64,000 nt of DNA from Bin5 sp965200685 (GTDB taxonomy: Bacteria; Chloroflexota; Anaerolineae; Caldilineales; Caldilineaceae), in NCBI GenBank assembly GCA_965200685.1, contig OZ241379.1:1612001-1676000 (forward strand), read 5' to 3'. Each line of letters opens with the position of its first letter. Position 1 is the first letter of the stretch. This document shows, piece after piece, positions 34,807 to 42,892 of this stretch. The notes under the pieces were generated by a model. The model searched no databases, was not told where the DNA came from, and saw only the letters and a list, made by a program, of their open reading frames with translations. The translations under genes and the position numbers were made by a program.

Positions 34807-36249
34807 CTATTTTTTGGCAGCCCGCAGCAGGGACATCATCTCGGCACTATCTGTGATTTTCACACGGGGTCGCCCTGCTTGTACGCCCCGTTCCTCTTCA
34901 ATTTGTTCGAGAATCTGCCAGTCCGCGAACGTGACGAATGCTACATCCCGTTCCTGTAGGAAAGAAACAATCGCATCAGGGCGGGCCTTCTGCGTGGCAA
35001 CCGGCGTCACTGTCGCCACATCCTCTAGCATCAACTGCACCGTCTCAACCGCATCCGGTTTATTGGTCCCGATCACACCCGTCGGCCCCCGTTTGATCCA
35101 CCCGACTACGTACTCACCAGGCACAACCTCGCCTTCATGCTGCGCGGTCACCCGCCCCTTGGCATTGGGAATGATGCCCCAATGCTCATAAAAGGGGACA
35201 CCCGCAAGCGGCACGCCCCGATAGCCGATGGAACGGAAAATCAGACCGACATCAAACGTCTGGTATCTACCAGTACCCTGGCAGGAAACGTACCCTGATG
35301 CAGTGGCGCGCAGTTCGTTCTTTTCGGTGATCATGGCTTTCAGCACAGAGTGCCCGGCCCTGTCGTCGCCCTGTCCTTGGCCCCTTGCGCCGATAAGCTG
35401 TGTGGGGGAGCGCAAAAAGTGGAAGATGATCTGTCTCGGTTTGCCTGTGGCCCCACGCGCCGCCAGCTCGTGCAGTGTTTCTATATTGCGCTGGGCTGTG
35501 CGATCCCCGGCCAATTCAGCTTTGCTGGCATCATCCAGAAGCAGGTCGGATGGGTTGATGATCACATCGGCTGTCTCCAGTTCGCCCAACTCTTTAATTT
35601 CCGGATTGGTAAACTTTGCCTGTACTGGGCCGCGCCGGGCAAAGATGTGAATGCGCTTGACATTGCTGGCCCCCAATTTCTCCAGCGCGTAGTCGGCTAT
35701 GTCTGATGTTTGCAGTTCGGCAACGGATTTCGCCAAAATCCGGGTTACATCCATAGCCACATTGCCAACCCCAATCACAGCCACACTTTCAACGCTCAGA
35801 TCAAAGTGACAGTGGCAAAAATCAGGATGGCCATTGTACCAAGCCACGAACTCCGTGGCCGAGAAGCTACCCATCAACTCCTCGCCGGCAATGCCCAGTT
35901 TCTTATCCGATTGCGCGCCTACCGCGTAGATGATCTGATCATAATACGTTTTCAAATCAGTATGGGTCAGGTCTGTACCGAGAGTGACATTGCCAAAGTA
36001 GCGTACCCGCCTGTCCTTCATGGTGCGTTCATAGATGCGCGTAACAGATTTAATTTTCTGGTGATCCGGGGCTACACCATAGCGGACCAGGCCATACGGG
36101 GAGGGTAGACGATCAAACATATCAATGGATACATGGATATCCTTTTGCTGTAGCAGCGCGCCGGCCGCATAAAAGCCGGAAGGCCCAGCACCTACGACCG
36201 CAATCCGCACGGGTCTGCTGCTACTCCCAAATTTTCCTGTATGGATCAA
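34807..36249 (-). CDS. Ferredoxin/adrenodoxin-type NADP+ reductase (FprA family)
   Basis: 480 residues. FAD-binding VAVVGAGPSGFYAAGALLQ, the family mark PYGLVRYGVAPDH, an NADP-binding VAVIGVGNVAMDVTRIL, the DYALEKLGASNVKRIHIFARRGPVQAKFT stretch and WIKRGPTGVIGTNKPDA near the FAD exit. Transfers electrons between NADPH and ferredoxin. The extra 70-residue C-terminal part (DAIVSFLQERDVAFVTFADWQILEQIEEERG) matches longer FprA forms. Monocistronic, SD AAGGAG upstream. Confidence 0.95.
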   Translation of the reverse strand: MIHTGKFGSSSRPVRIAVVGAGPSGFYAAGALLQQKDIHVSIDMFDRLPSPYGLVRYGVAPDHQKIKSVTRIYERTMKDRRVRYFGNVTLGTDLTHTDLKTYYDQIIYAVGAQSDKKLGIAGEELMGSFSATEFVAWYNGHPDFCHCHFDLSVESVAVIGVGNVAMDVTRILAKSVAELQTSDIADYALEKLGASNVKRIHIFARRGPVQAKFTNPEIKELGELETADVIINPSDLLLDDASKAELAGDRTAQRNIETLHELAARGATGKPRQIIFHFLRSPTQLIGARGQGQGDDRAGHSVLKAMITEKNELRATASGYVSCQGTGRYQTFDVGLIFRSIGYRGVPLAGVPFYEHWGIIPNAKGRVTAQHEGEVVPGEYVVGWIKRGPTGVIGTNKPDAVETVQLMLEDVATVTPVATQKARPDAIVSFLQERDVAFVTFADWQILEQIEEERGVQAGRPRVKITDSAEMMSLLRAAKK

Positions 36250-36332
36250 GACAATGCTCCTTTCGATATCAACCGCAGTTCACGTAGCATGTGTACTGCA
36301 GTTCATGGAACGCAACATGAAAGTGAAAAAGG

Positions 36333-36548
36333 CTATTCTTTGCGCTGCAGCATCGACTGAAACTGTCTTGCTAAGGTAAGAACACCGATGGCAAGTTGGA
36401 AATATTCGGATGGGCCCATGGAGTGAATGGCCGTTGTGTCACTCTCCTCGGCCCGGTCACTGGATAGCCAAGCGAATACGCCGCCCAAAAGACCACCTAA
36501 GATCACACCCGTCATGACAATACGCTTGCGGCTGTTTGCATCCATCAT
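36333..36548 (-). CDS. Small membrane-anchored protein of unknown function
   Basis: 71 residues with GAGGAGATAG immediately before ATGATG, a strong SD. One membrane helix (IVMTGVILGGLLGGVFAWLSS) with a Gly zipper (GGLLGG), then a polar tail (SEYFQLAIGVLTLARQFQSML). It resembles small YtxH-like or glycine-zipper proteins but I cannot assign a family. Next to another small membrane protein on the same strand. Confidence 0.65.
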   Translation of the reverse strand: MMDANSRKRIVMTGVILGGLLGGVFAWLSSDRAEESDTTAIHSMGPSEYFQLAIGVLTLARQFQSMLQRKE

Positions 36549-36610
36549 CTATCTCCTCTCTATGACACTGGCCAGCGCAATGACTGGCCGCTGGTGTGGG
36601 GATCAGGGCC

Positions 36611-36901
36611 CTACTCATTGGGGGTGCGCCTCAACAGCCACCTGAGGGTTACCTGGGCCCTAACAGCTTTGCTCTGCCCTTGTATCACCGCTGTGGTTCC
36701 TTGTGTCGCTATCTCATCTGTTCGGACACGGACTCGCGCACTGTGCTTTTGCAAGCGCTGCAAACCAACCTGTACCTTTCCTAGGACCCAATTCATGCTG
36801 CGGACGGCCAGAAGCCCAATGCCCAAAGGAACGAGGCACAAAAGAAACAGATGAAGTGCGATCCACACGACGGATAGATTGTACCAGAATTCAAGCGTCA
36901 T
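36611..36901 (-). CDS. Small membrane protein of unknown function
   Basis: 96 residues if started at MTLEFWYNL (36901); a longer in-frame start at 36991 has an unlikely Cys/His/Thr-rich extension. Two adjoining hydrophobic helices (VVWIALHLFLLCLVPLGIGLLAV) followed by an amphipathic basic region (VLGKVQVGLQRLQKHSARVRVRTDEIA). No recognised family. Sits 62 bases upstream of the Gly-zipper gene and could be its operon partner. Confidence 0.5.
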   Translation of the reverse strand: MTLEFWYNLSVVWIALHLFLLCLVPLGIGLLAVRSMNWVLGKVQVGLQRLQKHSARVRVRTDEIATQGTTAVIQGQSKAVRAQVTLRWLLRRTPNE

Positions 36902-37102
36902 GGCATGTGGTGCGGCATGAGTGTAACAGAGGCCAGCACGGGTGTTTGTCCCGTGGTTCGTGCGCTTCCTCAGCATGCTACGGCAGTTCAATGTTAGCGC
37001 AGATACGCTATTTTTGCTACACTTCCCATTGCAGTATTTCAGTATCTATGTCTCGTGCGTACACGACAGGTCCTGCCAACCAGAAACGAAAAGGAATTTG
37101 CC

Positions 37103-39292
37103 ATGACTACACCAAGCGATTTTCAGCACGTATCCTACTTGTGGGATGACGAGACGGCCGCCACGCTCGGTCCGGTTGAGCGGCTCGTCTACCGCTCCAA
37201 TCTACTCGGCCAGGACCAGCGGGTTACCAATACTGGCGGCGGCAACACCTCTTCCAAACGCATAGAAACTGACCCACTCAGCGGCCAACCGGTGGAAGTT
37301 CTCTGGGTCAAAGGCTCCGGCGGGGACCTGCGTACCGCCAAACAGGAGAACTTCTCCTCTCTGTATATGGACAAAATTCGGCAGTTGCGCGGCATCTACG
37401 CAGCCGCGGACGAGCACGGGGTCAAGACGCCGATTGAAGATGACATGGTGGGCAAATATCTCCACTGTGTCTACAATCTCAATCCGCGGGCTTCGTCCAT
37501 TGACACGCCCTTGCATGCCTTCATCCCTGCCTCAATCGTCGACCACACCCATCCCAATGCTGTGATCGCCATTGCCGCGGCCAAAGATGGCAAATCCTTG
37601 GCCGCGCAGATCTTCGGCCCTGAAGTGGGCTGGGTTGATTGGCAGCGGCCCGGCTTTGATTTGGGCCTGGTCATGGGGGATATGGCCATGGCCAACCCAG
37701 CCCTGAAAGGGTTGGTGATGGGCGGGCATGGGCTGATCAACTGGGCCGAGGATGATAAAACCTGCTACGAACTGAGCCTAGACATTATCGAAAAAGCAGC
37801 CCGCTATATCGAAAACCGCGACAAAGGCGACCGTACCTTCGGCGGGCAAAAATACAGTGCCTTGCCAGCTGATGAACGGGAAGACCTGCTGCTGGACCTG
37901 CTGCCCAAATTGCGCGGCCTGATCTCCCAACAGAATAAATTCATCGCTACAGTCCAAGCAGATGAGACGATCTTGCGTTTCGTCAACAGCCATGACGCGG
38001 CCCGCCTCGCGGAACTGGGTACCTCCTGCCCAGATCACTTCCTGCGGACAAAGATCAAACCGCTATATGTTGAATGGGACCCACAGACACAGGATTTGGA
38101 CGCGCTGCTGGCGAAGCTGGAAAGCGGCCTCGCCCACTATCGTCAGGACTACACAGCCTACTACACAGCTCACAAACACCCTACTTCGCCAGCAATGCGT
38201 GACCCAAACCCGACTGTCATCCTCATCCCAGGCGTGGGGATGATCGCCTGGGGCAAGAACAAAAGTGAAAGCCGGGTGACCGCAGAATTTTACAACTGCG
38301 CGGTAGAAGTGATGCGGGGCGCAGAAGCAGTCAGTGACTATGTAGCCTTGCCCAAGCAGGAGGCTTTCGACATCGAATACTGGCTGCTAGAAGAGGCCAA
38401 ACTGCGGCGTATGCCGCCAGAACAAGAACTGGCCCGCAATGTGGTCGTCGTCATTGGGGCAGGCAGCGGTATCGGCAAAGCCATTGCTCTGCGGGTGGCA
38501 CAAGCCGGTGCCCATGTGGTTGCCGCAGACCTGAACGAAGAGGCGGCCCAAGCCACGGCCGCTGAACTGACAGACCTCTACGGGGTTGGCATCGGCGTCG
38601 CAGGTACGGGGATTTCCGCATGTGGCGCGGCCATCGGGCTCAGAGTAGATGTGACCGACCGCGCCAGTGTGCAGGCTCTCTTGCGGCAGACAGTGCTGGC
38701 CTACGGCGGGGTCGACAATCTCGTGATCACTGCAGGTGTCTTCATTCCGCCGGATGCCAGCGGCCACATCACGGATGACAAGTGGGATGTCACCTTTGAC
38801 GTCAATGTGAAGGGCGTCTATCTTGTAGCCGATGAAACCCGCAACATCTTGGAGGCGCAAGGCCTGTCCGCATCCATGCTGATTGCCACCAGTGTGAACG
38901 GTACCGTCGCCAAGAAAGGCTCTCTAGCCTATGATACCAGCAAGGCCGCGGCCAACCATCTAGTGCGGGAGTTGGCCATTGAACTGGCCCCGACGGTCCG
39001 GGTGAACGGCCTAGCCCCAGCAACAGTCATTGCCGGCAGTGCTATGTTCTCCCGCGCACGGGTGATCTCTGGCCTGCTCAAGTACGATATTGCCTTCAAC
39101 GAGTCAGAAGAAACTGAGGTCCTACGGGAACGGCTGGCCGCATTCTACGCCCAACGGACCCTGCTGAAGCAAGCGATCCTAACGCAGGACCAGGCAGAGG
39201 CTGCCTACCTGCTCCTGAGCAGTGCCTTCGCCAAGACCACCGGCCAGATCATCAACGTGGATGGCGGTCTCGTGGAGGCATTTTTGCGCTAA
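37103..39292 (+). CDS. Bifunctional class II aldolase / short-chain dehydrogenase (RhaE/RhaW-like)
   Basis: 729 residues from ATG 37103. The first 400 residues are a class II (zinc) sugar-phosphate aldolase: GGGNTSSKR, HTHPNAVIA (zinc His pair) and GHGLINWAEDDKTCYE. The last 300 are an SDR: GAGSGIGKAIALRV, NNLV-type VDNLVITAG and the catalytic YDTSKAA. This fusion is known from rhamnose and related deoxysugar breakdown, where it splits rhamnulose-1-phosphate and oxidises the resulting lactaldehyde. Full length. Followed by an oxidoreductase and PdxA, consistent with a deoxysugar/sugar-acid pathway. Confidence 0.93.
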   Translation: MTTPSDFQHVSYLWDDETAATLGPVERLVYRSNLLGQDQRVTNTGGGNTSSKRIETDPLSGQPVEVLWVKGSGGDLRTAKQENFSSLYMDKIRQLRGIYAAADEHGVKTPIEDDMVGKYLHCVYNLNPRASSIDTPLHAFIPASIVDHTHPNAVIAIAAAKDGKSLAAQIFGPEVGWVDWQRPGFDLGLVMGDMAMANPALKGLVMGGHGLINWAEDDKTCYELSLDIIEKAARYIENRDKGDRTFGGQKYSALPADEREDLLLDLLPKLRGLISQQNKFIATVQADETILRFVNSHDAARLAELGTSCPDHFLRTKIKPLYVEWDPQTQDLDALLAKLESGLAHYRQDYTAYYTAHKHPTSPAMRDPNPTVILIPGVGMIAWGKNKSESRVTAEFYNCAVEVMRGAEAVSDYVALPKQEAFDIEYWLLEEAKLRRMPPEQELARNVVVVIGAGSGIGKAIALRVAQAGAHVVAADLNEEAAQATAAELTDLYGVGIGVAGTGISACGAAIGLRVDVTDRASVQALLRQTVLAYGGVDNLVITAGVFIPPDASGHITDDKWDVTFDVNVKGVYLVADETRNILEAQGLSASMLIATSVNGTVAKKGSLAYDTSKAAANHLVRELAIELAPTVRVNGLAPATVIAGSAMFSRARVISGLLKYDIAFNESEETEVLRERLAAFYAQRTLLKQAILTQDQAEAAYLLLSSAFAKTTGQIINVDGGLVEAFLR

Positions 39293-39371
39293 AATCCTTC
39301 CCAGGAAGAGGAGAATCAGGGGGAGCCTGGCGGGCACCCCTCCTTCCTCCAGCACTCTATGGAGAGAATTC

Positions 39372-40370
39372 ATGGTACATGTAGCACTCGTCGGCTGTGT
39401 ACACATCCACACACCCGGTTTTGTCAAACGCTTGCAGGCCCGGGACGATAGTAAAACCGTCGCGGTTTGGGACAGGGAGCGGGCCAGGGCGGAGAAGGCC
39501 GCCACAGCCCTTGGCGCACCACCCCTAGAGAATCTTGAGTCCATCTGGAACGATGCCACGATTGATGGCGTCATCATCTGTTCAGAGACGGACCAACATG
39601 AGCCGTTGGTCAGTGCTGCGGCCGCGGCCGGCAAGCATCTGTTCGTGGAGAAGCCTTTAGGCCTCGGCGCACAGGACGCCTACCACATGGCCGCTGCCAT
39701 TGAACAGGCCGGCGTTCTGTTCCAGACCGGCTACTTCCAACGCGGGATCCCTGCACATCAGTTTTTGAAGGAGCAGGTGCAAAATGGCACCTTCGGACAG
39801 ATCACCCGTGCCCGCTTTGCCAACTGCCATGCCGGCGCATTGCGAGATATCTTCACACCTGCATGGCTGTGGATGACCGACCCAAAACAGGCGGGCGTCG
39901 GTGCTTTCGGCGACCTAGGTACCCATGCTCTGGACCTCATGCTGTGGATCTTTGGCAATGTGGAAAGAGTGAGCGCGGACCTGCGAGTGGTCCTAGAAAA
40001 GTACGGACCCCATTGTGATGAGACCGGCGAGGCCCTCTTCCGCTTCTCCAGCGGTGTTATCGGTTCCCTGGCCGCGGGCTGGCTGGATGTGGCTTCCCCC
40101 ATCACTGCGGAAATTAGCGGCACTGAAGGCCATGCCTATGTACGGAACCATACGGAAGTATTCATCACCAGTGCCAATCTGGACGGGGCCGATGGCGAAT
40201 CCCCCTGGCCCGACCTACCGCCTGCTTGGCCCCATGCCTTTGATCTCTTTCTGGATGCGCTCAACGGCAAAGATGTGCCCCTTGTCACTGCTCAGGAGGC
40301 CGCCTATCGGAGTGCGGTGATGGAGGCCATGTACAAAGCAGCAGAGGACAGAACGTGGATATCGCTGTAG
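39372..40370 (+). CDS. Gfo/Idh/MocA-family oxidoreductase
   Basis: 332 residues from ATG 39372 with GGAGAG just before; an upstream in-frame start inside the aldolase gene is rejected. Nucleotide-binding VALVGCVHIHTPGFVKRL is unusual: the normal GxGxxG is replaced by GCVHIHT. The EKPLGLGAQDAYHMAAA motif and a catalytic-type GVGAFGDLGTHALDLMLWIFG (Asp/His) are present. Likely acts on the same sugar family as its neighbours. Confidence 0.9.
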   Translation: MVHVALVGCVHIHTPGFVKRLQARDDSKTVAVWDRERARAEKAATALGAPPLENLESIWNDATIDGVIICSETDQHEPLVSAAAAAGKHLFVEKPLGLGAQDAYHMAAAIEQAGVLFQTGYFQRGIPAHQFLKEQVQNGTFGQITRARFANCHAGALRDIFTPAWLWMTDPKQAGVGAFGDLGTHALDLMLWIFGNVERVSADLRVVLEKYGPHCDETGEALFRFSSGVIGSLAAGWLDVASPITAEISGTEGHAYVRNHTEVFITSANLDGADGESPWPDLPPAWPHAFDLFLDALNGKDVPLVTAQEAAYRSAVMEAMYKAAEDRTWISL

Positions 40371-40514
40371 GCTGCATAGGCACGCGCCCAATCGTTACGC
40401 ATTTGCATACGCTTCACTCCTATACTAAAATTGAGGCAAAATACATGCAGCCGTTGACAGCCATACATCCACCTGATAGCATCAACGCGAACCTGACAAT
40501 ACAAAACTGCTAAC

Positions 40515-41543
40515 ATGATTGACAGCCGTCCGTTGCTGGCGATTACCCTAGGCGATCCTGCGGGCATCGGGCCTGAGGTAGTTCTCAAAGCATTGCAGCA
40601 TGAGGAAGTATTTGCCAAAAGCCGGCCTATCGTCGTGGGGGATCAACGCATTCTCAACAGAGCTGCAAGCTGGCTGGGGAGTACGCCTAAGTACGCTCTC
40701 CTCAACGATGCCATTGAATCCGGCCTGCAAGAGCAACACTACAACGTAACACATGGAACAGTCCCGCTGCTGGATCTGATGAATGTCGCGCCGCAGAGTG
40801 TGCCGGTGGGCCAGGTGAGCGCATGCGCGGGGCGGGCCGCTGTCGAATATGTCCTGCAGGCCTGTGATCTTGCTCTGGCCCGACAAGTGGACGCGGTAGT
40901 CACCGCACCCCTAAACAAAGAGGCGATGCACAAAGCCGGCTTCTTGTACCCTGGCCACACAGAACTCCTGGCCAAGCGCACGGCTGCTGACCAGGTTTCC
41001 ATGTTGCTGGTAGGGCCGAATCTCAGGGTAGTCCACGTCAGTACCCACATCTCCCTAGAGGAGGCCATTGGCCGGGTGACGCCTGCACGGGTGCTGGAGG
41101 TGATCGGTTTGGCCTACCGCTCCTGCCAAGCTTTGGGCATCCAGGAGCCGCGTATCGCGGTGGCAGGGCTGAACCCTCATGCCAGCGAAAACGGGCTATT
41201 TGGCTCACAGGAGGCGAAACAGATTCAACCGGCCATCGAGCAGGCACGGGCCCAGGGCTGGACCGTCTCTGACCCCCAGCCAGCGGATACGGTCTTCCTA
41301 CGTACCACCAAAGGTGAGTTCGATATTGTGGTGGCCATGTACCATGACCAGGGCCACATTCCCATGAAATTGCTGGCCTTCGACAGTGGCGTGAACGTGA
41401 GCATAGGCCTGCCGATTATCCGCACATCCGTGGATCATGGGACTGCCTTTGACATCGCGGGCACGGGCGTTGCAAACGAGGAAAGTATGCTGGCGGCCAT
41501 CAATGTGGCGGTACAGATGGCAGAGGCGCGGCGGAGTTGGTGA
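40515..41543 (+). CDS. pdxA: 4-hydroxythreonine-4-phosphate dehydrogenase (PdxA/PdxA2)
   Basis: 342 residues. ITLGDPAGIGPEVVLKAL, APLNKEAMHKAG, the metal His pair in HTELLAKRT/HVSTHISL, GLNPHASENGLFG and the MYHDQGHIPMK with GLPIIRTSVDHGTAFDIAG. This oxidative decarboxylase makes 3-amino-2-oxopropyl phosphate in vitamin B6 synthesis. Because it lies beside sugar-catabolic genes and not pdx genes, it may instead be PdxA2, which oxidises erythronate- or threonate-4-phosphate. Its stop codon is only 18 bases before the first LRR promoter. Confidence 0.9.
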   Translation: MIDSRPLLAITLGDPAGIGPEVVLKALQHEEVFAKSRPIVVGDQRILNRAASWLGSTPKYALLNDAIESGLQEQHYNVTHGTVPLLDLMNVAPQSVPVGQVSACAGRAAVEYVLQACDLALARQVDAVVTAPLNKEAMHKAGFLYPGHTELLAKRTAADQVSMLLVGPNLRVVHVSTHISLEEAIGRVTPARVLEVIGLAYRSCQALGIQEPRIAVAGLNPHASENGLFGSQEAKQIQPAIEQARAQGWTVSDPQPADTVFLRTTKGEFDIVVAMYHDQGHIPMKLLAFDSGVNVSIGLPIIRTSVDHGTAFDIAGTGVANEESMLAAINVAVQMAEARRSW

Positions 41544-41561
41544 ATGGGCTTTGTGGCGGGT

Positions 41562-41588
41562 TTGCCCCTGTTCGGCTTGTGCTACTAT
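41562..41588 (+). promoter_or_regulatory. Promoter of LRR gene 1 (copy of LRR promoter with 15-base spacer)
   Basis: TTGCCC (41562-41567), 15-base spacer ending TGC, TACTAT (41583-41588). It is homologous to the promoters of LRR genes 3 and 4 but two bases shorter in the spacer, so probably weaker. Confidence 0.5.
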
Positions 41589-41655
41589 GTTCAAAAAATG
41601 TTCTCATGCCAATCGGCAGCCGGCGATGTTGATTCAAGTTGAGGAGAATGTGATC

Positions 41656-42857
41656 ATGGCCAACCGAGACCAGAATCCATGCAACAAGCCGCAGCTTGAA
41701 GGCGACGAACCGCAACTAGGCGTGTCTAGTCAGTCCTCACCCTCCTTACCCCCCCCCCCCCCCCCCCGTACAAATGTTCTAAATATATACGACCCACGCG
41801 AGGGATCTTCCTAGCAGCACTCATCCTCCTCGGAACTACGCTTGCCATCAGTGCTTTGATGATGATCGCAGGTGGTGGCACCACCCCCATCATTGCACAG
41901 GTACCAGCAGCACCACCGACACCAACAGCAGTAACAGTAGCCGATGTATGTAGCAACTCTATTGCGATTCCGGATCCAGAAGACCCCTTCCTGGTCGCGG
42001 ATTGCAACGCGCTCCTGGCCGCCAGGGACACCCTAGGAGGGACTGCTACACTGACCAACTGGGTGACAACGACTCTCATAACCCAATGGTATGGTATCAG
42101 TGTCGGGGTCCACATCTCCAACACCCGGGTGATGACACTGCATCCGCATGTATCCGGGGGAAGCCTGACCGGCACCATTCCGGCTGCACTGGGCAATCTT
42201 ACCCAGCTGCGGACGTTGAAACTCAGCAGCCATGACCTGACCGGCACCATCCCGCCTGCCCTGGGCAGACTCTCCCAGCTACGGGTGTTATGGTTAAGCG
42301 AAAACGGCCCGGACCCAACTTCGCAATATGCTAATATACGGAATAAACCTAATGGACTGAGGGGCTCCATCCCGCCAGAACTGGGCAACCTCTCCACTCT
42401 GCAGTGGTTGTGGCTCAACACCAACAACCTGACGGGCGAGATACCACCTTCCCTAGGCAACCTCACCAATCTGCAGTACTTGTACCTCAACAACAACCGC
42501 CTGACCGGCACCATCCCGCCTGAACTGGGCAATCTTACCAAGCTGCGGTACTTGTCCCTTCTCAACAACCAATTGACGGGTACAATCCCGCCCGAACTGG
42601 GCAACCTCACCGAATTGCAGTATCTGAACCTTTCGGAAAATCGACTGACGGGTACGATTTCGCCTGAACTAGGCAATCTCTCGAATCTGCAGCAATTGAG
42701 CCTCTACAGCAACAAGTTGACGGGCCGCATTCCGAAGGAACTGGGCAAGCTCGCCGCGTTGCATACGCTGCATCTCTACGGCAACCAACTGATGGGCCCA
42801 ATCCCGCATGAATGGAAATATCCCACGATCAGCGGCAATTACCAGCTGACAGAATAA
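41656..42857 (+). CDS. LRR surface protein 1, out of frame at its poly-C tract
   Basis: The leader ATG (41656, SD GAGGAG) codes MANRDQNPCNKPQLEGDE...PSLPPPPPP, then runs out of frame through C19 and stops at 41814. The next frame, which one added C (C20) would join, codes an N-terminal membrane anchor (FLAALILLGTTLAISALMMIAGG), one LRR cap (CSNSIAIPDPEDPFLVADCNALLAARDTL) and about nine 24-residue plant-type LRRs (LGNLTNLQYLYLNNNRLTGTIPPE), ending after GPIPHEWKYP. It lacks the constant C-terminal module of its neighbours and the internal start codon. At C19 the protein should not be made unless slippage or a TTG at 41856 is used. Confidence 0.75.
41749..41767 (+). repeat. Poly-C tract C19 in the LRR gene 1 leader
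   Basis: Nineteen consecutive C; length leaves the leader out of frame with the LRR region (needs C17, C20 or C23). Confidence 0.9.
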
Positions 42858-42892
42858 ACCCATCGCCGGCCTCACCACCACAGGAACGCTTC

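Noticed and set aside
34803..34819. CTGCC...GGCAG between the nitrilase-fold and FprA genes as a terminator
   Set aside because: Only a 5-bp stem and it lies partly in coding sequence; too weak to list.
41437..41655. Extending the LRR leader upstream in the same frame to 41437
   Set aside because: That region belongs to pdxA in another frame and to the LRR promoter; the ATG at 41656 has a good SD.
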